From the NCBI GenBank assembly GCA_013368325.1, contig JAACJK010000164.1, positions 620,001 to 684,000 on the forward strand: a stretch of 64,000 bases of DNA, in the 5' to 3' direction. The translations under genes were made by a program, and so were the position numbers. Positions 34,520-45,904 of the stretch are shown here, in pieces (the first letter of the stretch is position 1; each line of letters starts with the position of its first letter). Below the pieces are notes generated by a model. That model was given only the letters and a program-made list of their open reading frames with translations. It did not search any database and was not told the origin of the DNA. This DNA is from Ephemerocybe angulata. Lineage: Eukaryota > Basidiomycota > Agaricomycetes > Agaricales > Psathyrellaceae.

Positions 34520-35206
34520 GGTTTGGTGAGATGGAGAGGTGGAGGTTAAATGTCTCGATGGTGGCGGTTCTTTCTGCACTTATATGCATTGGTTGGGGTG
34601 GAGTTTGGAGCCATGTCTCAGAGCCTGGGTCCGGCCTCTCCAACTTTCGTATCGCGGATGTCGAGCATCCGTTGCTCAAGTGTCACCCTAATCATATTTT
34701 CTACACCAGTACTCAGGGATGATCTAGTTATCCTCCGCTCAATGTGGTGCAGTGATTGCTGCAACGATGCTAGTACTTTCCAGCTATAGCTTCAAGCTTC
34801 ACCTCTCCATGCTCGCAGTCGTTTAGTATCTGAGTTCAAAGATAATTCTACATTAACTGTCTTCGCGCGTGCAACTAGTAGTACAGAAGATATCAGAATT
34901 TAAGTCGAGAGAGAAAAGCGATGATAGCGATATGCTCAGCGATACAAAAAGAGAGAACACATATTGGATGAGGCGGGTGAGGGGGGACGGCAAGCACTCG
35001 CGTAGTCAAGCCACCCTAGGCTTAACCTGCTCGCGCAAGTCGCCTTGCTAGATGGGGTTGAAAGAACGGCAAACAGAAAAAGAGAAGAGACGAGAAAAAC
35101 TGGAAGAAATAAGACGATTATAATGGACATTAATTCCTGCTAAGACCATCCATCCATCCATCCATGCATACGCCGAGCATCGCTCGTCCAAGCTCTCTGC
35201 TCAGAC
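34520..35206. other. Intergenic between inhibitor gene and CRM1
   Basis: Promoter side of the inhibitor gene, then the 3' flank of CRM1. It includes a CATC microsatellite at 35147-35166. No gene seen. Confidence 0.5.
35147..35166. repeat. CATC microsatellite
   Basis: Five consecutive CCAT units just beyond the CRM1 stop codon. Confidence 0.85.
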
Positions 35207-38200
35207 TTAGATATCCTCGTCCTCTATCTGGTCGGGCTTAAGCATTCCGGGGATCTTCATGGCGGCCTGGCGCTCGGCCTCCGTCTTCTGCTGCTGCTCG
35301 AGCTCCTTCTCCTCGAGGAACAGCTCGGCGTTGTCGCCCGTCGAGAACTCCTTGAGCTGGATGAGGAAGTCGCGCAACGCGAGCTTGAAGTGGTTGATGT
35401 CGTTGTTGTTCTCCTGGAGTGCGATGGTGAAGTGCTGCACTTCCGATCTGGAAAACAGACAAAGAAGCGTGAGTAAGATTCGCGCATATCGGGCATGAGG
35501 GACGTACGGTTGCACGTGGGGGAACGCGCCCTGGAGAAGGTTGGCGGTGTACTCGCGCAGGAACACAGAGTTTGAGACGTTGGGGTCGGCGACCTGCGAG
35601 GGATCGTACAGCGGCGATTGGATGACGTTCATCTCCACCAACTGGAACAACCTCGCAAGCAACAAGCTCTGCAGCTTGAACCCGCTCTTGTGGTCGGTAT
35701 CAGTAAGCACGAAGAAGATGTCCTGCATGATGCTCAGGAAGTATTGCTGGAAGAACGCGTTGCACACGGCCGTATCGCCGGAGCTCGCGAAGTTGTTGAC
35801 AACCTCCAGACACACTAATTTACGGGTAAGTTTACGAGTGCGGGGTAGGGAGAAGCGCGGTTAGACTTACAGTTCAGTCCGGTATCGGCGATGTCTCGCA
35901 TCGTGTGCTTAATGGCCCAGATGATGCTGTCCATAAACAGCTTGAACTGAGTGGGGGGAATAGTGAGAAGAGCTAAAAGGCGACATGAGCCAGCGGTTCA
36001 GAATTGAAATGAACTGAATAGCGTACCGGGGAAGCAATGCAAGTTTATGGCACGCAGGAGCTTGAAGAAGCCGACGCGATGCTCGGGATACTCGGCAAAG
36101 TCTTGGTTGATCATGTTCAGAGTTGGTTCGAACACGGCGTCCAAGATAGCGGGGACTTGTGGGGTGAGAAGCGGCTATATTCAAGCATGGTGAGAAAACG
36201 CAATTCACGGCTTGGAATTCGAGGGTACGTACCCCAAGTCGGGCGATAATGGTGGCCATAACATTGAGGACTTCTGCGTCCCGAGCAGCTGGCACATTGC
36301 GGCTATAGTCACCGAGAATAGCGTCGAGTAGTGGGGGCATGAAGTTTTGGTTGACCGCTTCAAGATCCTCCGCCTTCTTGATGTATGTTTCCATAAGCTT
36401 AAGGATTTCCTTCTTCACCGTTCGCAGTTGTCGAATCTTGGGCGTCTTCGTTGCAATGAGGCCTAAGATATGGAGCTTGAGTACGAAAGTGCGGGAACGT
36501 TTCGGAAGAGAACGCACCCTCTTTTGCGATAGTCTCGCTAATGATACCACTGACGGCCTTGTAGAGTCCCAGCATATCCAGGAAGATGCGACCGATTTGG
36601 GGTAAATAGAAGCTGCCTATTGAGGTACATGCGGAGACGTTGGTCTTGAGGACATTCGCGAGGATCTTGATGTTATCCGTGCTTGAGAGGACATCGAGGT
36701 TCTGGGCCGCTTGAGCCATAAGGGAGTCCCACTATGAAAGGCCACATGCCGTTAGTATATGGGTTAAAGCTGCGGATAACGCAAATCCTTACCGCATTGT
36801 TAGGTAGATCCATCAGCTTTGCGATCAGTTTTTCCTGTTGAGGCTTGTTGGGCTGAGCAGAGATCATGTAGCCGACGGCTTCATAGAAGGTATGGACCTA
36901 TGAAGAGGGTTAGCATTGAAAGTACGAGCCAATGATTGAGGGACCTACCTGCTGGGGAGAGAGATCGACAGTGATACGGTGAAGAAGGCGGAGGATTTCA
37001 TCAATGAAAGGTTCCGCTTCGCCAGCTTGCTGCATGACGAAGTGACGGCGACACTTCTGGGCAATCTTGATGAAAGTATCGCAAGCCATATCCTGGACAC
37101 CTGACATCATTCAAAGTATAAGACTTGTGCTTAGATAGACAGCCAGAGCAAGCCTACCTTCGTGGGTCTCATGCATGAACTCGAACAACTTGTTGACGAC
37201 AGTTTTCAAGAACTTCCAATGCGCCTTGAGGAATCGAGGGTATTGGCCCACAATGTACATGATATCTGAAGCAACGACAGCCTTGTTATCCTTGCCGCGC
37301 TTGATCTCGCACAGACCGAGCAAGTCCTTGATAACAGTTACCAAGAATCGCTTCTCTGTCTCCTCATCTACCAATGGAGATTAGATATGCTACTGAAGGA
37401 AGAGGAGGAGACAACGCACTCATAGCACCAGAGATCGAGCCAATAGCCCAGCAAAGGGTGTTCAGGTTGTTCCACGACCACTCGGACCCGTCCACCTGCT
37501 TCGCAAGCTTTTCGGTCAAGATAGTTTCTGTATCAGTGACGTCCAAATGGGTGAGGTATACAAGCAGTTCTCGCATTGATTTGTAGAGAACAATGGTATC
37601 GCTCTCCTTCATGAACTCTCGCACAATCTCTCCTTCGTCGTTTTCAACGATAAGAACCTAAAGCACATAAGGAGGTTGTACGGGAAAGAGTGGAGAATAA
37701 CGCACCTCTTCCGGCTTCACCATCCGCTCGATAACGACCAGACGCAAGTTCGAGAGGACCTCGCTATAGATGTTCTTCCTGAGGGACATGCCGTTCAACA
37801 TGGTCTGTGCGCCACTGCCTCCGCCCAGACTCAGGCCCATAAGAAGGCCAGAGTCTCCAATCGGCAAACTCTGAATCTCCTCATACAGCTCTGCGACGAG
37901 CTTCAACCAGTACTCCAAGCAGATCTTAAAGACCTCTCGTTCGTCAACTTGCGAAATCTTCACCATGTAGAGATGCGCGTTGAGGAGGACGTCGCGGTTC
38001 GGTTCGGTCTCGACCACGCGCAGATGAGTTGATAGGAAGTTGGCGAGGAATAGGGCGAGGTTAAGAACGAGTTCCTGGCCGGCGTCACCTGCATTAGCGT
38101 ATGCTTGTGCGATGTTGGTGCTGGGAGGGATCATTCGGTTGACCGAGGTCATGACCATGGCGAAGAGAATGACGAATTTCGGGTCGTATTCCGGTCCAAC

Positions 38201-39260
38201 ATTGAGCGCGGCGATTTCTGCCAGACACTTGAGGGTGACATTGCGGAATTCCGGCGCCTCGAGGAACTAGACGCGCGTCAGTACAACAAGCCTCGCGGAT
38301 AAAAGATTATGCTTACGCGATTCAACAAGAGATCGATAATCGTCGTCTCGAAGATGTATCCCAGGGGAATCCAGTTGAGGAACCGGAGCAGAGTTTCGAG
38401 GGTGGCTCGGATGAGCGAGACCTTTTGCGCCTGCTCGAGCACTTCGGAACAAAGCTTGAAGATCTCTGAGAACTCTCCACACATCTGATTCTTCAGGTTC
38501 TTGATTTTCGTCTGGGTCATTTGTTCTGCGGAGAAGTCGAAAATCTCTTCTGAAAGGAGTTTTAGGATGACCATGTTGTTCTCGCAAAGGGAGAGGTTGG
38601 CCTTGGACGAGTCGACAAGCTCGGTCATGAATGTGGGCCAGTTGTGTGGCCACTCCTGCTTGAGAATCTGTCGCGGCGATTAGAACCACAATCGTGATGG
38701 CGAATGGTCTCCGCCCACTCACCTGCACCAAGGCCAAGTTCAGTTTGTTGATGTAGGTCTTCTCTTTTCTTAGAGAAGTGTCGTCTGAGGCAACCTTCAC
38801 TGTCACGCCAACAATGAAGTTCCGGATGCCCTGCCGTTGGCCTTCGGGGAGCGTCTTCCATCTTGTCGTGATAAGTTTCTCGAGAATTTGGAGACCAATG
38901 TACTACAATCCATGAGATCGAGAATGAATGCCCGCGGTCAATCCGACATACCTTGGATTGGGGGAATGATGATCGCTCGAGAATGTCGGGAACTCGTGTC
39001 CATGAATCGGGGTGCTCTTGAAACTGAGTAAGCACTTGCTGCGCTAGTTGTTGCTGTAAATGAGGAGTTGGCGATTGAGTGGCTACGCGCGATATCGATT
39101 GGGATCCAGCATACCTCGTTCCCGCTCCCCGTGTAAAAGGCCATGGCCACTCTGTCAATGAGCCCTACATCGAACTCCTTCGAAAAGTCAAGAAGCCCCT
39201 AGTGTTTTACACCGTTAATTAACGCACAATCTAAGCGACAAGATTGAGACGAACCTCCAT
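35207..39260 (-). CDS. XPO1: Exportin-1 / CRM1 nuclear export receptor
   Basis: Karyopherin that exports leucine-rich NES cargo with Ran-GTP. I resolve 16 exons: 39260-39255, 39198-39115, 39053-38952, 38902-38723, 38667-38317, 38266-37706, 37657-37420, 37367-37158, 37100-36949, 36897-36793, 36731-36518, 36462-36233, 36174-36027, 35972-35871, 35814-35508 and 35447-35207. They give 1076 residues, the usual size. The first coding exon is only ATG-GAG. The CRIME-type N-terminus ([16 protein letters not shown]), the Cys-containing helix [36 protein letters not shown] and [17 protein letters not shown] are all present. Cys527 sits where leptomycin B binds covalently in human and fission yeast CRM1. 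The acidic C-terminal end (DQIEDEDI) is also typical. Confidence 0.96.
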
Positions 39261-40111
39261 GATTATACGTTGTTGAGACGTAGATGGGCTGGCGCGGATA
39301 TATTGCAGCTGGAAACTTCTGTGAGTGGCGAGTAACCAAGCTTGTGGATGCGGTCAACGTTGGGCAGAGGGCGACGTCCACGGTGCAGAGGAATGTCTGG
39401 ATCACGGGACCGGGACCTCATCGGACCTATCCTAACCCCAGAACGGGGCTTGACGTCAGACCTCTGACTATCCGTCCGAACGCATTTTGAGCGTGTATTC
39501 TGGATAAACGGAAGAGAATGGTATCCATAAACTGGAGCCAACGAGAGTAATCTGGGTTCCCACTCAGAGAGGCAAAAGATCCGTGTCCGGCCTCAAGGAT
39601 TCGCCAGAAACCCAGAAAACGAGTAAGTAGAAGCAAAGTCATTGACGCGTTTACCATAGGTCTTCCAAGAACCAATCTTGAGCTGCGAATTCACCTCGTC
39701 AAATCTTGCACCAAGCCTGCTTGAAACAGTGGCCGAGCCGGTGCGTCGTAAACTTCGTCAGGCCTGCGTTTCCTTCCCTGAAATGAACAAGGCTTGTGCA
39801 AGGAAAGGGTCGATATCGATGAGAAAATCTCAGAGACACATGAAACATATAGCGGTCAATGTAACAGGTATTAGCCAAGGTACCATGAGCCTTTACAACG
39901 GCAGAAACAAGCTTAGGCGCTTAGTCTGGTCGTTCCCGCCCACCGACTTAATATCGGCGAACAAATTATGACGCACTGAGTACTGAGATTGCTAAAAATA
40001 GACAACCAGATTGATTGAGGGTATGTTGCGTCTGCACGGCGTCTCTCATCTTTCATCCATCGCGCTCAACCCCCAATTTCTGGTCGATAACAAAGAGCCA
40101 AGTATACGGTC
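39261..40111. other. Intergenic between CRM1 and TMA20 (divergent promoters)
   Basis: 850 bases between two divergent start codons. Short frames on both strands, none with a motif. No tRNA-like structure or repeat noticed. Confidence 0.5.
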
Positions 40112-40951
40112 ATGTTCAAGAAGTAAAGGGGTACTCTGCTTGATCGTAATGGGATATCACTCAAGATCGCGATAGATTCTCGACAGCCACAGACATCTCT
40201 GGCCACACCCCGGTCAAATCCTCTGTCCAGCGGCAGCTTCGCGCAGCCCTCCTATCGCAGTGGAGGATAGAACCGGAGACCCTGGAATCTATCTGGCCGA
40301 AGAAAGAGGGTCTCGTCCACGTCAAATGGTCAGTCCAGCCAGCTGTTCCTAGCTCGGGAACGCACAAGCGCCCGTCATGAAATCAGATCATGGGAGGGAG
40401 AACGAGGGAATGGTAGAACTAACGAACCCCAATTCATAGCAGAGAACACATCTCCATCTACACCGTGAACGGCAAACCCATCTTCTTCCAGCACTTTGAC
40501 GGGCCCCTCGTCCCCACGCTGCGGCTGCTCCACCAATGTAAGTAATAAAACTTTTTCTTGCACTTCTACTTGACTCGCGTATCGCACCGGTGCACACGTT
40601 ACCCTCGTGTATCTCATTGTCTGACTCCTGCTGTGTCTTCTTCTTCACCTCTTGACAGATCCGTATATCCTCCCTATGGTGAAGATAGATCGTGGTGCAA
40701 TCCGATTTATGCTCGCGGGCGCCAATATGATGTGCCCTGGACTCACATCCGCAGGAGGATGGCTTCCCCCGGCGGAGGAGGGTCTTCCCGCAGGAACCCT
40801 GGTCGCAGTGCACGCAGAGGGCAAGGAAAACGCAGCTGGGATCGGCCTCTGCAAGCTCAGCACGGAGGATATGAAGAAAATCAACAAGAACGTCGGAGTC
40901 GAAACCCTCGCCTACCTTGGGGACGATCTCTGGTCGCAGAAGTCTCTGTGA
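40112..40951 (+). CDS. TMA20: Translation machinery-associated protein 20 / MCT-1 (PUA domain)
   Basis: Partner of Tma22/DENR; the pair recycles 40S subunits and supports re-initiation. Four exons (40112-40122, 40176-40328, 40440-40537, 40659-40951) give 184 residues, like human MCTS1. The first coding exon is only 11 nt (ATG TTC AAG AA), so the start MFKKF is assembled across intron 1, matching the family start. The MCT-1 N-domain then gives EHISIYTVNGKPIFFQ and GPLVPTLRLLHQYPYILP. The PUA domain shows KIDRGAIRFMLAGANMMCPG and the late DDLWSQKSL. Introns 2 and 3 are somewhat long (111 and 121 nt). Confidence 0.93.
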
Positions 40952-41940
40952 TAACTCATTATGCAGCCACCGGATCTCTCCACCTTTCAGAATACCGCAT
41001 ACGGGAGGGATACTTCGAGCGGCCTGGGCTATAGCAGGGCATGAAAGGGACTTCCTTGTGACCAGGTCTTCGAACGGAAGAGCTATCCTATACACGGAAT
41101 ACAACATACAATTCGCTGATATCGATTCCACTATGGCCGCGAAACGAGGATACAAGCCACTTCTGAACCTTGATTCTGATGGATATACTCTGTCATTACC
41201 CGGCGAAGTGTTTGGCAATCTGATTATCGAGGTCTTCTGAGCAGTGGATGCACAGGAAGACTCCTGCATGAGGCAGGGTACAACTACAGCAGCACCTCGC
41301 ACAATTCATCTCCGCTTCGCAGAAGCGATACGGTGCAGCGAATCCCATTGTCTGAACGAATCAGATCGAGAGTTTAACTGACCAAGCAATACATTGGCAA
41401 TGCGAGCGTCCCCTGATAGCAGACATACAGCTTGAAGCCTTCAATCGTTCCCATGCTTAACCTTTCATTTGAGACAGAGCGCTCGTTAACTTGCAACGTG
41501 TTTGAATTGAATGCGAGCGAATGGTCAGGCATGCTAAGAATGACTGGGTTACTTACATACAGAGGTCTGAGGTACCGGGGATCCGAAGCCACATATGACT
41601 GGAGCCACTCAAGGGTTCCTGGAACCCCTTTTCAGAACAGGACCGAGAACCGGGAGCTGCCAAAGCTGCGACCCTGCAGGTGAGACGGACGGAGAGGGGA
41701 GCAAACATTCACGCCCGTGGTTCGCACGAAACGAGCCGGTTCACTTCGCGATCCACACGCGATATTTGCCCCTGCTTGTTTCCCAGGCCGATGAAACGAC
41801 CCAATGGAGACCGGCGCAATCAAAGCGAATGAGCCAATGATTTCGATTTGTCGTCACTCTCTCACTGTATTCCCCCATCACTGGCGCTAGTCGATAGCAT
41901 CTACTCCCTGGACCCTTGGCGCTTCCGAAAAAAAATTGCG
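40952..41940. other. Intergenic between TMA20 and the SRR1-like gene
   Basis: No gene I can support. Short frames on both strands lack motifs. The segment just before 41941 is the presumed promoter of the SRR1-like gene. Confidence 0.45.
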
Positions 41941-43888
41941 ATGTCTTCACCTGCTTCCTCCTCTTTCACTTATTCTGAATTCACACCGGTGAAGAGCAAG
42001 AAGAACAGGAAGAACAGAAATATCAAAGCACGGCCATCGCCTCTGCTTTCTCTCCAGCGCAACCAGGAAGAACTTCGCAAGGAATCTGCCAACGCCGCTA
42101 TTGGCTCCAGTGACGCTGCAGTTGGTGGTGTCGGAAATAGCAACGAATCCCCCCACTCCAGTGGTGGGAGCTGGTTCTCGCAATGTTCTCGTCGGTGTCT
42201 GTGGGACGAGGGGACTCGTCCTATATTCTATTTCCCGGCATCTCTGCCTTCCCTCTTGCATCGTCCAAGGAAGACACTTTTGGACTCATATCTTGTTATC
42301 TCCGTCCTCTTACAGAACTTCTGTCGCATGTCTGGAATGATCATCGCTCTCGCTCCGCGGAGGGAAACACAATCAAGAAGAACGACAGTGATTCTCAACG
42401 CTCCTCCGGGCCTTCTGTGAAGGAGGAGGGAGCTGCGGCTGCCATACCTGATGCGCCTCTGGTCTTGTGCCTTGGACTCGGGAGTCCCTCGAATTCTCCG
42501 AATGCGAATGTGCAGCTAGCTTTCCTCCTCGAAGCATGTAAGGACCTCGATATTGTGGGTATAGCACAGCTGCATTCTGTCTGAACGTTTGTTCACGAAT
42601 ACTCTCATGGCTCGCTTGTTCAAATGAATCCGCAGACCCATGAACGCATTGCGGTATACGATCCCGTATTCTCAGAAGAAGACCTCCTTCTCTTCAAAGA
42701 GCTCCGCATTCAAGTCCTCTCCGAGAACAAAGCACGTTCCTTCTCTACCTATACACCGGCGTGCCACTAATAGACTTCTTTCTCATCATGACGTGCTTGG
42801 ACTCGCGCCAAGCAGGAGGGCGCCTATCCACTATCCGCTCCGACGCTATGCTTCATGCTGCATTGCGACATGGAGCTCTACGAAGCAGTTCTCAAAGCAA
42901 ATTGGGACAGAGAGCGTATCCGCAACCTCGTCCTTATCGGAAACAGCCTCACACATTATCTCGACCGGTACGATGGCCCCGCCCACTCTATAACCTTTCA
43001 TTGGCGGATCCTTACCACCTTCTTCCTCTATGTTACCAATCATACTGGGTTTATGTTTGGCCGTACCCAATCAATGCCTTACAACTCAACCATCGCTCCG
43101 GGTCACCGATCTTCAGATTCCCGAGTCGAAGCCTCCAGGACTCTGTACCTTGTCTTTATCGCATTGGTAAGTGCCTATCGAGTCAATTCTGTCTTTGTAC
43201 CCTTCGAACCTTCCACGCCGCTGACGCTGAGACTGACTCGACCCACCTCACCCCTTCCATCCAATTCTATTCGATTCGATTCTTCCTGTCCCGTTCGACC
43301 GACCGCCCACCCATTTCTTCCCTCCTATCTATCCGGGCATCCACATTTTCATGATCATGATCACCAACTGAATGCCATACACATTCCCAAAAACGACCGG
43401 TACTGGCCCATCCCAAAAACGATCGACACACCTCCACAACTACACCAATTCGAACATCCCCCAAAATGATAACGGCGACTCTATCACAATTAAGCGCCCC
43501 ACCTCGAATCTCGACCCCTATCTGCCTCGCGGCAATGGCCCACAGCATTCAACAACACCTGCATCCAATATTTCACACCGCGACGCGAATCCCACGACGA
43601 CGCACGCACAGGCCCATGTGTAGCAGGCAACGACAACGGGGACTCGGATGAGCTTGAACGCGCAGAGTCGGATGATATCTTTGCGAGCGCGAATGGGGAA
43701 CCGGACGAAGGCACGAAATCACCTGCTGAAGATCGCAACGGTCCTCGAAACGACGGGCTGGGAGACGACGGTCCTGCGCCTCCGCAGGGTGCTGGACCTA
43801 ACAGCATCGGAGGAAGGGAGAACACTACTAATAATGGCACTGGCGGTTCCTCCGCTCCTTCTCCTTCGGAAGATGCTGCAGCAACCTA
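41941..43888 (+). CDS. SRR1-like domain protein
   Basis: Fungal relative of plant SRR1 and mammalian SRRD, implicated in heme/circadian regulation there; role in fungi is uncertain. Supported exon ends: one ending at 42554, then 42636-42731, 42816-42969, 43117-43166 and 43495-43888. The SRR1 signature is clear: VLCLGLGSPSNSPNANVQLAFLLEA, IAVYDPVFSEEDLLLFKEL, SAPTLCFMLHCDMELYEAVL, LVLIGNSLTHYL and WPTAFNNTCIQYF. The N-terminal exon from ATG 41941 carries a basic patch (VKSKKNRKNRN); its junction to the next exon, in another frame, is unresolved. The intron at 42732-42815 fits only as GC-AG. The intron at 43167-43494 is long (328 nt) for this genome. The C-terminus is an acidic, Gly/Asn-rich tail. 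Confidence 0.75.
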
Positions 43889-44423
43889 ATCATGATGTAC
43901 TTTCTATGCTGGGACGGATTCTCAGCGACCGCGGTAATACACAGGCTATCACCACTCTCCCCCATGAGCAACTTCTCCTCGGCTCGGCCGAGCCAGTCGG
44001 TCCTGTGACCCTATCACTATACCATAAACCTACCGTAAGACGGAGACGCGTTGCGTTTCAAACCAGTGAACGATGTCTCGACTTCACTAAGGCGAATGAT
44101 GAATGCAGATGATGCCAGAATGTAGAATTGCGAGTGCTATCTATCTACAACGGCTCGATGATCCAGCAACGGTATAACAAGTGGGTGGTGAGAGTGAACA
44201 ACGAAGTAATGTACAGACCATGACCAAGACCAAGACATACGGGGGAACTGGGAGGGGGGATGGTGCAAGTGGGGAGGGGGGAGAGGTAAATGTGCAGGGG
44301 TAAAAGGGGATGCATGTGGGAATCAAAGCAAGTAGCAAATGGGAATGAGACGAGACGCTAGGTAAAATGAGAGATGCAGAGATGATGAGAGAACAAAATG
44401 AGACCAGCAAATTAACCACGACG
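43889..44423. other. Convergent intergenic region
   Basis: Lies between two converging genes. A frame at 43648-44112 (+) mostly overlaps the SRR1 tail in another phase and is probably a shadow. Nothing else seen. Confidence 0.5.
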
Positions 44424-45407
44424 CTAACATTCCTGATAGAAATTATACGAATGTACGTCGTCAGAGAACGGTAGGGGATCAAACGGATAGAAGCACGAGT
44501 CTTCGTCGAACAGGACACGGAAACCGGCATGGCGGAGGCTGCTACGGTCGGGTGGGAGGGGGATGGAGGCGGCGTCGATGAAGGAAAGTGGGGAGGTGGA
44601 CCTGCCGAGAGACGGTGTCTGAGGGGGGTCAGACTCGTCATCCGAGGTGTCGTCTATAGTGGACTCGGGCACGGCCAGGTCGTCTACATCGTCCGAATCA
44701 TAGTAAGGGAGAGGGTCTTCATAAGGAGGAGGAAGCGACGAAAGAGAGGAGTCAAAAGATGGGTCGTAGGAACTGGCAAGCGACGAAGGATAGGCAGGGA
44801 AAGGGGCAGAGTATTGTACAGAAGGAGAGAAGTAAGAGGGCTGCATGTGCGGAAGCTCGTCGGACGAGGACATGGGCGAGGCCGAGGGACTGAACAAGTG
44901 TTCATCGTCGTCCTCAGTCGAAGAAGTAATTTGCGGGTCAGAGTCCGCGCCGAAGTAGTCGTCGTCATCGTCACCGAGGGTTTCCAGCAGAGAGTCAAGC
45001 CACTGGGCCTCAGAAGCGAGCGCGGCTGGTTGGGGGTCGACAAAGTTCCCTGCGTCTGGGAACATAAAGGTTGGTACAGTCACGGAGTCGAGCTCGTCTG
45101 CGGATTCATCGTCGTCCTCCTCAGAATACGAGTTGTGTGCATCGGTTGGCGGCAGGTCAGAAGTTACGCTCGAAGACAAACTGGGCGAGTTGATGGAGTT
45201 TTTGAGAAGCACCCAGCGATGCAAGCTGCTGTTGTCCTTGTGCGAGAAGGACAGTTGCAGCTTGGTGCGGGCGAGCGAGAACAGGACGCTGCAGTCGATC
45301 GGCATGGGTTCTTTTGTGTGGGGGACGCGAATGGGTGGTGGTGGTGCAGGGCTGGGGGTGACTACGCCACACGCATTAGCTGGGCGCCGAGCGCGGAGAG
45401 GAAGCAT
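44424..45407 (-). CDS. Hypothetical acidic serine/proline-rich protein
   Basis: Single open frame of 327 codons that I cannot assign. The more ordered start is at MPIDCSVLFSLARTKLQLSF (about residue 36), followed by HRWVLLKNSI. The rest is acidic and serine-rich (SEEDDDESADELD, DDDDDYFGADSD, ESTIDDTSDDESD), with a PPPYEDPLPYYD segment that resembles a PY-type motif. The last residues (FRVLFDEDSCFYPFDPLPF) look less random. There is no signal peptide or membrane segment. A TATAAAG on the reverse strand near 45673 suggests the transcript starts 250 bases upstream, perhaps with a 5' intron, so the true start may differ. The complementary strand also has a long frame (44529-45437), which I read as its shadow because it is Arg/Gly/Val-rich. 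Confidence 0.6.
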   Translation of the reverse strand: MLPLRARRPANACGVVTPSPAPPPPIRVPHTKEPMPIDCSVLFSLARTKLQLSFSHKDNSSLHRWVLLKNSINSPSLSSSVTSDLPPTDAHNSYSEEDDDESADELDSVTVPTFMFPDAGNFVDPQPAALASEAQWLDSLLETLGDDDDDYFGADSDPQITSSTEDDDEHLFSPSASPMSSSDELPHMQPSYFSPSVQYSAPFPAYPSSLASSYDPSFDSSLSSLPPPYEDPLPYYDSDDVDDLAVPESTIDDTSDDESDPPQTPSLGRSTSPLSFIDAASIPLPPDRSSLRHAGFRVLFDEDSCFYPFDPLPFSDDVHSYNFYQEC

Positions 45408-45904
45408 ACACACCAGGAGCCAGGGAAACGCGGTTAGCAGTGGTGTATGCGGTCGACGATTTCGGGTTCGAATAATAGGGATCCGTTCTTGGAGGTGCGA
45501 ACGAGTTTGTTAACCATTCTCGGTGAGAGGTAGACGCCAGAGAGTCGTGAGGGACTTGGCTAAAGATTGTGGGCGAGACGACTTGGTCGAGATTATGAAG
45601 ACATGGTATGGAGTGTGCGTCGGGTGGAGGGAATGTGCAGGGGGCCAGTCGCACATTTCCCCCGAACCTTTATAGACACTCCGCACGGTTCACACGAAGT
45701 GACTCAGTCACACGGTTCATTTCTGGCTCAATGCTCAAACCGAACCGCCGGTCAATTCCGAGATCGGCCCAAGTTGCCTCCTTCTCATCGCTTCATTCTC
45801 GCTATTAGACGCCGCGTAGTAATAGGACTAGGTGTGATATGTACAAGAAATGTCGCCAGATAAGATGCTATGAGTAATGTACAAAGTTAAGCCGCCTTCT
45901 CGCG

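Noticed and set aside
44529..45437. 302-codon + strand frame opposite the acidic hypothetical gene
   Set aside because: Its Arg/Val/Gly-rich composition is what results from reading the antisense of Ser/Asp/Pro-rich coding sequence; the reverse strand has the more protein-like frame.
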